From Methylococcales bacterium (GTDB lineage: Bacteria; Pseudomonadota; Gammaproteobacteria; Methylococcales; Methylomonadaceae): 64,000 nt of DNA. Positions 28,729 to 38,000 of this stretch are shown in pieces. The notes beneath the pieces were generated by a model. The model was not told the DNA's origin, ran no database searches, and saw only the letters and a program-made list of their open reading frames with translations. Position 1 is the stretch's first letter. Each line of letters begins with the position of its first letter. Where the stretch lies: positions 1 to 64,000 of the forward strand of contig JAPLRR010000084.1 of the NCBI GenBank assembly GCA_026399075.1. The letters are read 5' to 3'. A program made the position numbers and the translations under genes.

Positions 28729-28750
28729 CACTCGAAAACCAAACCACTGA

Positions 28751-28960
28751 TCGCTCGCCTCACCGGATGAGGCGGTGGCGCGGGTTGCCACCCGCGTTCG
28801 TCAAGGTGGCCACAACATCCCGGTTAAGACTATTATTCGCCGTTTTGAAGCGGGTTTGATTCATTTCCGTAAGAGCTACCGTTGGCGAGTTAATTTTTGG
28901 CAATTGTTTGACAATAGCGGCGACGTTCCGCTGTTGCTGGAAGAAGGAGAAAACTTATGA
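28751..28960 (+). pseudogene. zeta-toxin C-terminal remnant
   Basis: The frame SPDEAVARVATRVRQGGH, then IIRRFEAGLIHFRKSYRWRV and WQLFDNSGDVPLLLEEG, matches the C-terminal third of zeta-type kinases. These phosphorylate UDP-N-acetylglucosamine. The N-terminal half with the Walker A motif is missing, and a TGA precedes the fragment. The last codon overlaps the next small gene (ATGA), preserving the original two-gene order. Confidence 0.7.
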
Positions 28961-29166
28961 ATACCGTTCAAGCACCACCCAGTGTTTCCCGCCTGGTGGA
29001 TACCGACATGCAAGCGGTCCCTACCGCTTTAGCGAGAGCCGCACAACGTGCCCGCGAGATCGCAGTGCAAACCGGCACCCCGTTGATTGTCGTCAGGGAT
29101 GGCAAGCTGATTGAGGAAATGATCACGGCAGACACGATGCCAGCCGGGGTTTGCAACCCCAGCTGA
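28957..29166 (+). CDS. small protein associated with the zeta toxin
   Basis: This 69-aa protein overlaps the end of the zeta remnant by 4 nt. The central part (ALARAAQRAREIAVQTGTPL then IVVRDGKLIEEM) is helix-rich and looks like the short partner that commonly accompanies such toxin genes. The last 14 residues may come from an intergenic repeat. An antitoxin role is possible but unproven. Confidence 0.5.
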   Translation: MNTVQAPPSVSRLVDTDMQAVPTALARAAQRAREIAVQTGTPLIVVRDGKLIEEMITADTMPAGVCNPS

Positions 29167-29578
29167 AACGTTTGAAGACTTTAGTCTGTAGGCCGAAAAC
29201 GCCACCACTTGTACGCTTGGGTGGTCTTATTCCGGCCTGGGTACGGCCAGCCAGCGGCGCAATTTGGGCACTGCACCTAGCAGCCGAATCGGAGTCGAGA
29301 TTAATCGCTCACAATTAGAGCTCACATTAACAGATTTGACGCAACAGGTAGTTTTAATTAAGAAAGGCGAACGCAATGGTGCGCGTTTTCGGTTACCTGA
29401 TGGAAGTTGAAATTTGGCATTTGGCTCAAAACCCGGCAAATAACACCAATTGTTTGTCTGTAGTGAGCCAAATTCGCACGAATATATTTTGTAAAATATT
29501 GGTTAATAATGAAAAACAGTCACCCGTCCGTATGAAAAATGAACCAAACTGAGCCAATGACTGAGCTAAAAAAATACT
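29167..29578. other. stretch with a remnant winged-helix coding tail
   Basis: A start-less frame ending at 29410 encodes GVEINRSQLELTLTDLTQQV then GERNGARFRLPDGS. It looks like the C-terminal winged helix of a lost ATP-binding regulator. The remainder up to hsdR is AT-rich with no gene and may hold the hsdR promoter. Confidence 0.3.
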
Positions 29579-32500
29579 ATGGCCTACACTGACATCAACA
29601 GCGAAGATCGCTTGGTTCAACAAACCTTTGCCGACCACTTGAAGCATAGTCTGGGCTGGGACAGTATTTATGCCTGGAATCAGGAGACTTTTGGTGCTTC
29701 CGGAACCTTGGGACGAAGCAGCGAACGCGACATGGTGCTGGTGCGTGATTTACGCGCGGCGTTGCTTAAGCTCAATCCGCTGTTGCCGGATAAGGCGATA
29801 GATGAAGCCGTTACAAAGCTGACCCACCATGATTTTTCCCGTTCGCTGATGCAGCATAACCAGGCGTTTTACAAGCTGATCCGAGAGGGTGTTCCGGTCA
29901 GTTACCGTGATCAAAAAGGCCAAATCCGCTACGCGCAAGCGACAGTGATTGATTTTGTCAATCCGTTGAATAACCGTTTTCTGGTGGTGAGGGAACTTAA
30001 GATTACCGAATTGCGTGCCCCGAGCTACAACCGCCGCGCCGATTTGGTGTGTTTTGTGAACGGTTTGCCGTTGGTGTTTTTTGAACTTAAGGCGGTTTAC
30101 ACGAATATCCGTGCGGGTTTCGACGGCAATTTACGCGATTATCTGGATGAAAACGTTATTGGCCATGCTTTTTACCATAACGCTTTTCTGGTGGTCAGCA
30201 ATGGCGACAGTGCGCGCTATGGTTCCATCAGCAGCGCGTGGGAGCATTTTGGCGAATGGAAACGGCTGGATGAAAAGGACAATGGCAGTGTTGATGCTGA
30301 AGTGTTATTAAATGGGATGCTGGCTAAAGACCGGCTGCTTGATTTGGTGGAAAACTTTATCCTGTTCGACGCTAGTAAACCGGGTACGGTGCGCAAAGTG
30401 GTGGCGCGTAATCACCAAGTGTTGGGTGTTAATCTGGCTGTTGCCGCCGCCGCCCGGCAGGAGGAATTGAAGCTTCAGTTTCCTCCCGAAGAGCGCATGA
30501 AACACCGATTGGTTAAACTGCCCATTCCGGATAAAGCGTATGCTCAACAACAACCCTATCTCAAAGTGGCAGAGGCTTCTGTCCAGCCGTATTTAAAACC
30601 GAAAGCCCAAACGCTACAAATTATTGAGCGGGCGCATCCGGATTTGGGCCGTCTTGGTGTGGTTTGGCATACCCAGGGCAGCGGTAAATCTTATTCGATG
30701 GCGTTTTTTGCCGAAAAAGTGCGGCGTACTGTGCCCGGTAATTTTACCTTTGTGTTAATGACCGACCGCAACGATCTGGATAGCCAGATTTACAAGACTT
30801 TTGTCGGTTGCGGTATTGCCGATGACAGCACACCGAGGGCGGATTCCGGTAAGGACTTGGAAATCCTGCTCAAGCAGAATCACCGCTATGTATTCAGTCT
30901 GATCCATAAGTTTAATCAGGATGTAAATCCGGCACAGCCGTATAGCGAACGTGATGACATTATCGTGATTTCCGATGAAGCGCATCGCACCCAGTCTGGC
31001 AAGCTGGCGAGGAACATGCGTTTGGCATTGCCGAATGCGGCATTTATCGGCTTTACCGGTACGCCATTATTTAAGTATGACGAGCTGACTAAGCGTATTT
31101 TTGGCAGCTATGTGTCGCGCTATGATTTCAAACGCAGTGAAGAGGATGGCGCAACGGTCAAGCTGGTCTATGAAAACCGGGGCGAGAAATTGAAATTGGC
31201 ACGCCTGGATTTGAACGACAAAATAGCTGAGGCCATTGCTGAAGTTGATCTTAATCCCGACCAGGACGCTTTGTTGGAAAGATTGCTGGGCAAGGATTAC
31301 GAGGTCATTACTGCTGATGAGCGCCTGCTGAAGATTGCCGCCGATTTTGTTGAACATTGCACGACACGCTGGGAATCGGGCAAGGCTATGCTGGTTTGCA
31401 TTGATAAAGTCACCTGCGCGCGCATGCTCAAGTTGATCCAGCCGATATGGAATGCAAAAGCGTTGCTTGTGCGAGCAGAAGCCGATGCCAAACTAACACA
31501 AGCTAATGCTACGCCGGATGAGGAAAGCCGTCAGCAGCTTTATGCCCAGAGGGATCGCCTGTTGGCAAAGGCTACCTGGATCGAGCAAACTATTATTGAA
31601 ATCATTATCAGCGAAGCCCAAAACGAGGTGGCCGATTTTAAGCAGTGGGGTGTTGACATTATCCCGCATCGCAGCCGCATTAAGCAGGGCTTTGAGACAC
31701 CCGACGGTAAGCGTGTCGATGTGGAGTCGGCTTTCAAGAATCCTGATCATCCTTTCCGGGTAGCCATCGTCTGTGCCATGTGGCTGACTGGTTTTGACGT
31801 GGAATGTTTGTCTACGCTTTACATTGACAAACCGATGAAAGCCCATACCCTGATGCAAGCTATAGCCCGTGCCAACCGGCGTTACCCTGGCAAGGATTTT
31901 GGTTTAATCGTCGATTACAACGGTATGCTGAAATCATTACGGGCCGCGTTGGCCCAATATGCGCTGGGTGATGACGGCAACGATGGGGAAGAAATCATCG
32001 CACCGATTGAAGAGCGGGTGCAGGCGTTGATGGCTGTAGTTGAAGCCACAGAGGCCCATTTGCTAGCGCTTGGGTTTGATCCGTTGCGATTGATTGACTG
32101 TAAGGGCTTTACACGCATAGAAGCCTTGCGGGACGCGGTGGAAGCGATTTACGCTGGGGGGGAAACGAATAAAGCAGGTAATGAGCCGAGCTTGGGTTGC
32201 TCAGAATCAAAACGTCGTTTCGAGATTTTAGCACGGGTGGTGTTTATCCGGTTTAAGTCGCTGTTAATGGAGCCATCGGTATTTGTCTACGCCGAACGGC
32301 ATGACAACATTGAAGCCATTTACAAAAAACTGTCAGAGCGGCGTGATACGGCGGATGTAACAGCACTGCTTAAAGAATTACACCGTATCGTTAATGAAGC
32401 GATCCGCGCAGAAGCGCCGGGCGATGATCATGCCGTGGGCAGGCAATATGACCTGAGCCAGATAGACCTGGAAAAGTTACGCGATGAATTCGCCAAGAAA

Positions 32501-33040
32501 GTAACACGCAAGGCGACCGTATTACAGGATATTTTTGAAATCTTGGAGCAGAAACTGGCTCAGATGTTGGCGGCAAACCCAATGCGCATGGATTATTACA
32601 AAAAGTACCAGGAGATTATTGCCGATTACAATAAGGATAAAGATCGGATCACCATTGAGGAAACCTTTGCCAAGGTCATGGATTTGATCAGCAGCCTGGA
32701 CGAAGAGCAGCGCCGTACGGTAACAGAGGGCTTGAGCGAGGAGCAGTTGGCGCTTTTCGACTTGATCCAGCGCGGTGACCTATCAAAGACGGAACGGGAT
32801 AAAGTCAAAGAAGCCAGCCGCGAACTGCTTGCTGAAATTTTGACTTTAATTGCACCGCTAGATCAATGGACAGAAAAAGAGCAGACGCAGGCGGAAGTGA
32901 AGACGTTTATCCTGGATCATATTTATCAAACACTCCCTGAGCCACCTTATACATCTGACGATAAGCAGCATGTTGCGGGACTTGTGTACCAACATGTTTG
33001 GCAACAAAGTGTGAGCGGCAGGTTTTCTGCGACGATATAG
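29579..33040 (+). CDS. hsdR: type I restriction endonuclease subunit HsdR
   Basis: This 1153-aa motor and nuclease subunit has an N-terminal PD-(D/E)xK nuclease domain (DLVCFVNGLPLVFFELK near residue 157). The helicase motifs are TQGSGKSYSM near residue 364, SDEAHRTQSGK near 462 and FTGTPLFK near 490, and lobe 2 contains AIARANRRYPGK. The C-terminal helical domain that docks to HsdM is present. All motifs are complete. It is downstream of hsdM and hsdS, with toxin remnants in between. The stop abuts a HigB remnant. Confidence 0.92.
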   Translation: MAYTDINSEDRLVQQTFADHLKHSLGWDSIYAWNQETFGASGTLGRSSERDMVLVRDLRAALLKLNPLLPDKAIDEAVTKLTHHDFSRSLMQHNQAFYKLIREGVPVSYRDQKGQIRYAQATVIDFVNPLNNRFLVVRELKITELRAPSYNRRADLVCFVNGLPLVFFELKAVYTNIRAGFDGNLRDYLDENVIGHAFYHNAFLVVSNGDSARYGSISSAWEHFGEWKRLDEKDNGSVDAEVLLNGMLAKDRLLDLVENFILFDASKPGTVRKVVARNHQVLGVNLAVAAAARQEELKLQFPPEERMKHRLVKLPIPDKAYAQQQPYLKVAEASVQPYLKPKAQTLQIIERAHPDLGRLGVVWHTQGSGKSYSMAFFAEKVRRTVPGNFTFVLMTDRNDLDSQIYKTFVGCGIADDSTPRADSGKDLEILLKQNHRYVFSLIHKFNQDVNPAQPYSERDDIIVISDEAHRTQSGKLARNMRLALPNAAFIGFTGTPLFKYDELTKRIFGSYVSRYDFKRSEEDGATVKLVYENRGEKLKLARLDLNDKIAEAIAEVDLNPDQDALLERLLGKDYEVITADERLLKIAADFVEHCTTRWESGKAMLVCIDKVTCARMLKLIQPIWNAKALLVRAEADAKLTQANATPDEESRQQLYAQRDRLLAKATWIEQTIIEIIISEAQNEVADFKQWGVDIIPHRSRIKQGFETPDGKRVDVESAFKNPDHPFRVAIVCAMWLTGFDVECLSTLYIDKPMKAHTLMQAIARANRRYPGKDFGLIVDYNGMLKSLRAALAQYALGDDGNDGEEIIAPIEERVQALMAVVEATEAHLLALGFDPLRLIDCKGFTRIEALRDAVEAIYAGGETNKAGNEPSLGCSESKRRFEILARVVFIRFKSLLMEPSVFVYAERHDNIEAIYKKLSERRDTADVTALLKELHRIVNEAIRAEAPGDDHAVGRQYDLSQIDLEKLRDEFAKKVTRKATVLQDIFEILEQKLAQMLAANPMRMDYYKKYQEIIADYNKDKDRITIEETFAKVMDLISSLDEEQRRTVTEGLSEEQLALFDLIQRGDLSKTERDKVKEASRELLAEILTLIAPLDQWTEKEQTQAEVKTFILDHIYQTLPEPPYTSDDKQHVAGLVYQHVWQQSVSGRFSATI

Positions 33041-33041
33041 C

Positions 33042-33137
33042 CGTAATAAATTGGCGGCGATCATGCTGAATTATGATGATGCCGCACTGTGCAACGCACA
33101 AGAAAACAAGACTTTGATTGAGGTAATCTGTCATTAA
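33042..33137 (+). pseudogene. HigB-type toxin C-terminal remnant
   Basis: Thirty-one codons in frame (RNKLAAIMLNYDDAALCNAQ then ENKTLIEVICH) match the end of RelE/HigB-like toxins that precede the HigA type downstream. The stop overlaps the beginning of the HigA coding region. The catalytic N-terminal part is absent. Confidence 0.6.
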
Positions 33138-33156
33138 AAAACAATACCGTAGTCGT

Positions 33157-33450
33157 TTGCTGGCCTCCGTGCATGAAACCGCCGAAGGCTTGCAGGAAGC
33201 AGGGGTGATGGACAAAATCACTCTGCGCCAATTTGACGAACTGTGCCTTACGCCAGTCAAGCCACTACAGCCAGAAGAAATCCTCGCCATACGGCAACAG
33301 GAACGGGCAAGCCAAGCCGTCTTTGCACGGCACTTGAATGTCACAACTGGCCTCGTGAGCCAATGGGAGCGTGGCGAGAAACACCCGCAAGGGGCTTCCC
33401 TAAAGCTCCTATCACTAGTCGCCAAGAACGGACTTGAATCTATTGCCTGA
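33157..33450 (+). CDS. HigA-like Xre antitoxin
   Basis: This 97-aa helix-turn-helix antitoxin has ASQAVFARHLNVTTGLVSQW near residue 50 as the Xre HTH. Sequence similarity to the family extends upstream to an ATT codon at 33133 (KKQYRSRLLA). At that position the related remnant at 3702 has a normal ATG, so the original start seems mutated. The TTG at 33157 is the first usable start in frame. The toxin partner is only a remnant, so it may act alone as a repressor. Confidence 0.7.
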   Translation: MLASVHETAEGLQEAGVMDKITLRQFDELCLTPVKPLQPEEILAIRQQERASQAVFARHLNVTTGLVSQWERGEKHPQGASLKLLSLVAKNGLESIA

Positions 33451-33590
33451 ATCAGCTTGGGAACACCTGGCAATGCCCACAAGCCACTGTCGCTACCGTT
33501 TGTTGCGCAACAGTGTTAAAAAACGCGTAAACAGCCCCAACAAAAAGCGGAGGCTTGGGCAAGTGCTGTTGCGCTCAATCGGATGAGTAG
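33451..33590 (+). repeat. degenerate copy 3 of the cysteine-rich repeat
   Basis: The sequence begins right after higA. It aligns with 2155-2260: cttgggaacacctggcaatg corresponds to cttggggacaccttgcaatg, and ttgggcaagtgctgttgcgc to ttgggcaagtgcccttgcgc. The frame is broken by indels, although LGKCCCAQSDE can still be read. This copy cannot make the peptide. Confidence 0.5.
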
Positions 33591-33695
33591 CTTAGACGAC
33601 AGGAATAACTTTGTTATTGACGCTCGCCAAATTAATCGTTTTGTCGAACACTTGCAGCGCCGCTATAACGTGTACACCTAAGTACACAGGCTGTT

Positions 33696-33953
33696 ATGGA
33701 AACTAAAGTAGGCGTGAAAGAGTTCCGGGCACATTTGCCCGCCTATTTGGACTCTGTGTCGCCAATCGCGATCACCCGTCACGGGGAAACCATTGGCTAT
33801 TACATTCCGGCACACCAGGGTCGTAACCAAGCCGAGCTTGATGCACTCAAACAGGCGGCAGCGAAATTGGAGGCCATGATGTCTGCGCTGGGTGCATCGG
33901 AAGATGACATCGTGGCTGAGTTTAAAATGCGCCGCACGACTGGTAATCGATGA
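33696..33953 (+). CDS. Phd/YefM-type antitoxin
   Basis: This 85-aa protein starts METKVGVKEFRAHLPAYLDS, the standard Phd/YefM N-terminal DNA-binding strand and helix. ITRHGETIGYYIPAH is the beta hairpin. The C-terminal helix would neutralise the toxin. It overlaps the PIN-domain toxin gene by 4 nt. The toxin is broken. Confidence 0.85.
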   Translation: METKVGVKEFRAHLPAYLDSVSPIAITRHGETIGYYIPAHQGRNQAELDALKQAAAKLEAMMSALGASEDDIVAEFKMRRTTGNR

Positions 33954-34190
33954 GTTATCAAGCACTGGTGCTTGACGCCAACATTCTTGTCCGTGCAGTG
34001 TTAGGCCGACGGGTAGTACCACGGCACGACGGAATTCTTTGCACCTGGCGAGGCTTTTGAAGATGCCGAAAAATACCTTCCGCAACTCTTTGCGGCACGG
34101 GGCCTAAACTGCGCAATCGGCGCTGCCGTACTGAGCCGATTGCCGACGTTGGTGCAACGTATCGAATTTGATGTCTATTGTGAATTCGAG
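33950..34190 (+). pseudogene. PIN-domain toxin, frameshifted and truncated
   Basis: The start MSYQALVLDANILVRAVLG carries the first PIN-domain Asp. The frame stops at 34060. A displaced frame then continues with EFFAPGEAFEDAEKYLPQLF, AARGL and LVQRIEFDVYCEFE, up to a junction near 34190 with an ihfB-like gene on the other strand. The later catalytic acidic residues are missing. The RNase activity expected of this VapC-like family is lost. Confidence 0.75.
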
Positions 34191-34402
34191 GACACCGCTA
34201 CACCTGTTTTAGGATTACGCGCAAGACGGGGAGGCCGATGATGTAGATCAAAACTACCAAAGCCCCTGATTTCAATTCGATTGCCCTGGACTAATGCATC
34301 TGCCATCTGTCCCAGGAGGCAATTCAGCGCCAACTCCACATCTTTTACCTGAAGTTCAGGTAATTTCTCATTTAGTGCACGTACCAGTTCTGATTTGACC
34401 AC
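34175..34402 (-). pseudogene. ihfB: integration host factor beta, C-terminally truncated
   Basis: This 75-aa frame reads MVKSELVRALNEKLPELQVK, then NRIEIRGFGSFDLHHRPPRL and ARNPKTG. This is the IHF-beta N-terminal dimerisation part and the DNA-intercalating arm. The last 20 or so residues that complete the family (about 95 aa) are replaced by AVSSNSQ at the same junction that truncates the PIN toxin. The DNA-bending arm is mostly kept, but the C-terminal helix is lost. Confidence 0.7.
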
Positions 34403-34490
34403 CGCTTAACCCCCATAGTATGGGCGCTAATTTTAGCAGATTACCAGCCCTCGCCTTAATCAGAATAGGGTTGTTTAGGATGGGTTTTAT

Positions 34491-34520
34491 GGTTGTTTAT
34501 GGTTGTTTATGGTTGTTTAT
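34491..34520. repeat. three perfect 10-bp tandem repeats
   Basis: ggttgtttat is repeated three times without change between ihfB and arsA. No gene covers it. It is a short slippage-prone tract with no assigned function. Confidence 0.6.
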
Positions 34521-34620
34521 GGGCGTAAAAAGAATTAGTGAGGATACTTCCATGCTAAATACTATCGTCAACAAAGCCTGCAAATATAGGTCTTATGGGC
34601 CGTTACCGGGTCTGGGTTGA

Positions 34621-36384
34621 TCAACGGTGACCGGTTAATTCCAACAAACGGTCAACACCCACCGGTTCTTCCTGCAATAGCGGCACGACGGCATAACGTG
34701 GTGCGTATTGATGGGCTACTAATCCAATCTCTTGCAGTTCATTCGCAGCGCGTTGCCGTAATAACGGGGAGCGAACCGAAGTCGCAGCAACGCTGTTGTT
34801 GATCACCCAGGCCCAAGGTTCGATCCCCGCCCGCCGCAGATCGGTTTGCAAATTGGCCGCTTCCAATACCGGCGTGGTTTCTGCTAGCGTGACCAGGAGT
34901 ACCTTGGTTTGTTTGGGGTCTTGCAATTGCATCATCGGTGTCAGGTAGTGGGTATTGCCACCCATCTGCCGACTGATTTCGCGGTGATAGGCGCCTGTCG
35001 CATCCAACAGCAATAAGGTATGGCCAGTCGGTGCCGTGTCCATCACCACGAACTTTTTACCGGCTTCACGGATGATGCGTGAAAAAGCCTGGAACACGGC
35101 AATTTCCTCGGTACAGGGCGAACGTAAATCTTCTTCCAAAAGCGCCTTGCCAGCTGCATCCAGATTAGCCCCTTTGCTGTCCAGCACATGTTGGCGGTAG
35201 CGTTCAGTCTCGGCGTGCGGATCAATACGACTGACGGTGAGGTTATCCAATACCCCGTTTAGTGTTTCCGTTAAGTTGGCGGCCGGATCTGAGGTGGTGA
35301 GATGTACTGGTAAGCCGCGTTGTGCCAGTTCTACGGCTACGGCGGCAGCTAGTGTCGTTTTACCTACGCCGCCTTTGCCCATCAACATCACCAAACCATG
35401 ACCATCGGCAGCAATGTCATTGACCAGTTTTGCCAGATCGGGTGCCTGGATGGCCTGTGTTGTCTCATCGCTGACAGTGCTCGCCAGCAAGGCAGTCGAC
35501 AGCAATTGCCTTAACGCCGCCAATCCCACGAGATTAAACGGCTTCAGTTCGATCCGGTCAAGGGGCAAGCTCTTTAACACGTCAGGAATGTCATCTAGCG
35601 CCCGTTGTTCACGCAGGCAAATAGCGGTTGCCAATGGGTCTTGTGCCGCTTCAGCCTTAGGCAAGATGCCATTTATGACTAAATATTGCTGGGTAAGCCC
35701 GATAGCGTCCAACTCTTCGTGGGTGCGGGCCACTTCCCGCAAGGTGGATTGCTGGGCGCGGGCAACCAGGATCAAACGACTGCGTTGCGGATCGGCAAGC
35801 GCATCGACTGCTTCCTTGTACTGACTGCGTTGCTTTTCCAAGCCAGCCAAGGGGCCAAGACAGGACGCATCACCTTTACCTTCATCGAGAAAGCCTGTCC
35901 AGGCACCGGGCAATTGCAATAGGCGGATAGTATGACCAGTGGGTGCAGTATCGAAGACAATATGGTCGTAACCTGCCGTAAGGGTTGAATCGGTTAGCAG
36001 TGCAGTGAACTCATCGAAGGCGGCAATTTCAGTGGTGCAAGCACCCGACAATTGTTCTTCAATGCTTTTCACCACGGTTTCCGGCAGTATGCCACGCACA
36101 GGGCCAACGATACGATCACGGTAGGCTTGTGCTGCGGCTTGCGGATCAATTTCCAATGCGGCCAAACCTGCTACCGCTGTAATCGGGGTAATTTGGTTGC
36201 CAATACTGATACCAAAGACTTGGCCGACATTCGAGGCCGGGTCGGTACTAACCAGCAATACCTGTCTTCCGGCATCCGCCAGTTGTATGGCAGTGGCGCA
36301 AGCGATGGATGTCTTGCCGACACCGCCTTTACCGGTAAAAAACAAAAAGCGGGGTGGGTGGTCGAGAAAATGTAGTTCGGTCAT
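34621..36384 (-). CDS. arsA: arsenite-stimulated ATPase ArsA
   Basis: This 587-aa two-domain ATPase drives arsenite extrusion through ArsB. Two P-loops (FFTGKGGVGKTS near residue 14 and LMGKGGVGKTT near residue 335) and two DTAPTGHT signatures mark the A1 and A2 halves. Three Cys positions match the arsenite-binding residues (GACTTEIAAF, DASCLGPL, RSPCTEEIAVF). The ATG at 36384 is chosen for its taggagtt Shine-Dalgarno. The usual membrane partner ArsB is absent from the window. A 212-bp gap separates it from arsD. Confidence 0.93.
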   Translation of the reverse strand: MTELHFLDHPPRFLFFTGKGGVGKTSIACATAIQLADAGRQVLLVSTDPASNVGQVFGISIGNQITPITAVAGLAALEIDPQAAAQAYRDRIVGPVRGILPETVVKSIEEQLSGACTTEIAAFDEFTALLTDSTLTAGYDHIVFDTAPTGHTIRLLQLPGAWTGFLDEGKGDASCLGPLAGLEKQRSQYKEAVDALADPQRSRLILVARAQQSTLREVARTHEELDAIGLTQQYLVINGILPKAEAAQDPLATAICLREQRALDDIPDVLKSLPLDRIELKPFNLVGLAALRQLLSTALLASTVSDETTQAIQAPDLAKLVNDIAADGHGLVMLMGKGGVGKTTLAAAVAVELAQRGLPVHLTTSDPAANLTETLNGVLDNLTVSRIDPHAETERYRQHVLDSKGANLDAAGKALLEEDLRSPCTEEIAVFQAFSRIIREAGKKFVVMDTAPTGHTLLLLDATGAYHREISRQMGGNTHYLTPMMQLQDPKQTKVLLVTLAETTPVLEAANLQTDLRRAGIEPWAWVINNSVAATSVRSPLLRQRAANELQEIGLVAHQYAPRYAVVPLLQEEPVGVDRLLELTGHR

Positions 36385-36596
36385 AACGGTAACTCCTAAT
36401 GGTGACGCCACACTTTTCTGCCGAAATCAGCAGGATTAAGGCAAGAAAATGACAAGCAGCAGGCCAAATTCAGCGCCAACTAAACCGAAGGCTGATGATA
36501 GCCTCGCTGCCCATTTTGGCTAATTGATTTTGCCTCATCTCACGACCTTCTCTACGGACTAGTTAGCGGGACTAGTCTGCGCTCAGGCAGCATCAA

Positions 36597-36953
36597 TCAG
36601 CCACAACGACTACCACTGCAGCAACCGGATTCGGGCTTTTCTTCAGTGACAACTATGCCAGCCCAACGCGCCAATTCAGCACGGTTAGGGTATCGACCCG
36701 CTAAAGCCACTTCGCCATCGAGCAGAATTAATGGCAAAGCTTCCGCACCAGAGCGCTCCAGAAAACCTTTTGCTACTGCATTTTCGGCGAAAGCCATCGG
36801 TTGTTGCGCCAGATTAAAACGCTCGATGTCTGCGCCGTTTTGCTTGGCCCAATCCACATCGGCGGAAAAATCGACTAATAGTTGGTCGACTTCCACACCG
36901 CATACGCCAGTACTGCAGCACAAGGCGGGATCGAATATTTTTATTGCTGTCAT
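36597..36953 (-). CDS. arsD: arsenic metallochaperone ArsD
   Basis: This 118-aa chaperone delivers As(III) to ArsA and is a weak repressor. The metal-binding cysteines are in ALCCSTGVCG near residues 12-18, and a C-terminal Cys cluster (GCCSGSRCG) is present. The thioredoxin-like fold segments ALPLILLDGEVALAGRYP are typical. It stands between arsC and arsA in one operon. The length is normal. Confidence 0.92.
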   Translation of the reverse strand: MTAIKIFDPALCCSTGVCGVEVDQLLVDFSADVDWAKQNGADIERFNLAQQPMAFAENAVAKGFLERSGAEALPLILLDGEVALAGRYPNRAELARWAGIVVTEEKPESGCCSGSRCG

Positions 36954-36970
36954 AACAGTATTCCCAATAA

Positions 36971-37450
36971 TTAAGGTAACAAGGTGCCAATGCGATCCAG
37001 TTCCGCTTTCAGGCGTGTTGGATCGTTCTTCAATTCATCTAAGGGTAAGGCCAAAAAGGTCTCGATACGATGGCGCAAAATGCCATGGGCGGTCTCGAAC
37101 GCCGCTTTGATTTCGGTTTCGGTGCCTTCAAAGTGGGCCGGATCTTCCACCCCCCAATGACTGCGCATGACCGGGCCAAGATAGGCGGGACAGGTTTCGT
37201 TGGCTGCGTTGCCGCAGACGCTGATGACGATATCGGGTATGACCGGTAGATCGTTCCATGATTTACTGTAATAGCCTTCGGTCGAGATACCTTTTTCTTC
37301 AAGTAAAGCCACGGCTCCGCTGTTTAAACGACCGATGGGTTTGCTGCCAGCACTGATCGCATGCCAGCCTTCGGGTGCCAGATGATTGAACGTGGCCTCA
37401 CCCATCAGGGAGCGGCATGAATTACCAGTACACAGAAATAAGACGTACAT
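36971..37450 (-). CDS. arsC: arsenate reductase, low-MW phosphatase type (copy 2)
   Basis: This 159-aa enzyme reduces arsenate to arsenite in the cytoplasm. The P-loop CTGNSCRS near residue 7 has the CX5R form. The redox cysteines are in SVCGNAANETCP near residue 80. It is the second of two arsC genes in the operon, and its sequence clearly differs from the first, so it is not a recent duplicate. A 61-bp gap separates the two. Confidence 0.9.
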   Translation of the reverse strand: MYVLFLCTGNSCRSLMGEATFNHLAPEGWHAISAGSKPIGRLNSGAVALLEEKGISTEGYYSKSWNDLPVIPDIVISVCGNAANETCPAYLGPVMRSHWGVEDPAHFEGTETEIKAAFETAHGILRHRIETFLALPLDELKNDPTRLKAELDRIGTLLP

Positions 37451-37511
37451 AATCGAAAGATAAACAATAAAAGTAAAAAAACCGTGATAGCGTGATAAAG
37501 CAAATACCTTG

Positions 37512-38000
37512 TTAAGCTTCGCTTAGGTTTCCAATGTCACGTACCTGCCGCTCAAGCGCCATCCGTTCTAGGCTGGCTACCGGCAGACTGGTAAACAGCG
37601 CGATACGGCGTTCCAGAATGGCAAACGCTTTGGCGAACGCAATACGCTTTTCTTTTTCATCCGCTGTTGCTGGATCAAACACACCCCAATGGGCGGTAAT
37701 TGGTTGTCCAGGCCAAACGGGACAAACTTCATTGGCAGCGTTATCGCAAACAGTGATCACAAAATCCAGAACGGGGGCATTGGGTTTAGCGAACTCATCC
37801 CAGCTTTTGCTGCGTGCATCAGCCAAGGTAATACCTTCCAATTCCAATCTTTCAAGAGCGTATGGGTTAACTTGGCCGGTAGGGAGGCTTCCTGCGCTAA
37901 ACGCCTGAAATCGGCCATCACTATATTTATTTAGCAAGCCTTCAGCCATGATGCTGCGTGCTGAATTACCGGTACAGAGAAATAGAACTTTCATAATCAT
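37512..38000 (-). CDS. arsC: arsenate reductase, low-MW phosphatase type (copy 1)
   Basis: This 162-aa thioredoxin-dependent arsenate reductase has the catalytic loop CTGNSARSIMAEG near residue 9 and the redox pair in TVCDNAANEVCPVWPG near residue 85. The start at 38000 overlaps the arsR stop by 4 nt (ATGA), which shows co-transcription. Another ATG two codons later is also possible. Confidence 0.92.
   Translation of the reverse strand: MIMKVLFLCTGNSARSIMAEGLLNKYSDGRFQAFSAGSLPTGQVNPYALERLELEGITLADARSKSWDEFAKPNAPVLDFVITVCDNAANEVCPVWPGQPITAHWGVFDPATADEKEKRIAFAKAFAILERRIALFTSLPVASLERMALERQVRDIGNLSEA

Noticed and set aside
32160-32220. Possible extra in-frame insertion in the first hsdR (segment with GGETNKAGNEPSLG)
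   Set aside because: It looks longer than in typical HsdR proteins but no palindrome or repeat is visible, so natural length variation is as likely.
34420-34620. 66-codon open frame containing the 10-bp tandem repeats
   Set aside because: The product is dominated by the slippage repeat and overlaps no conserved sequence.
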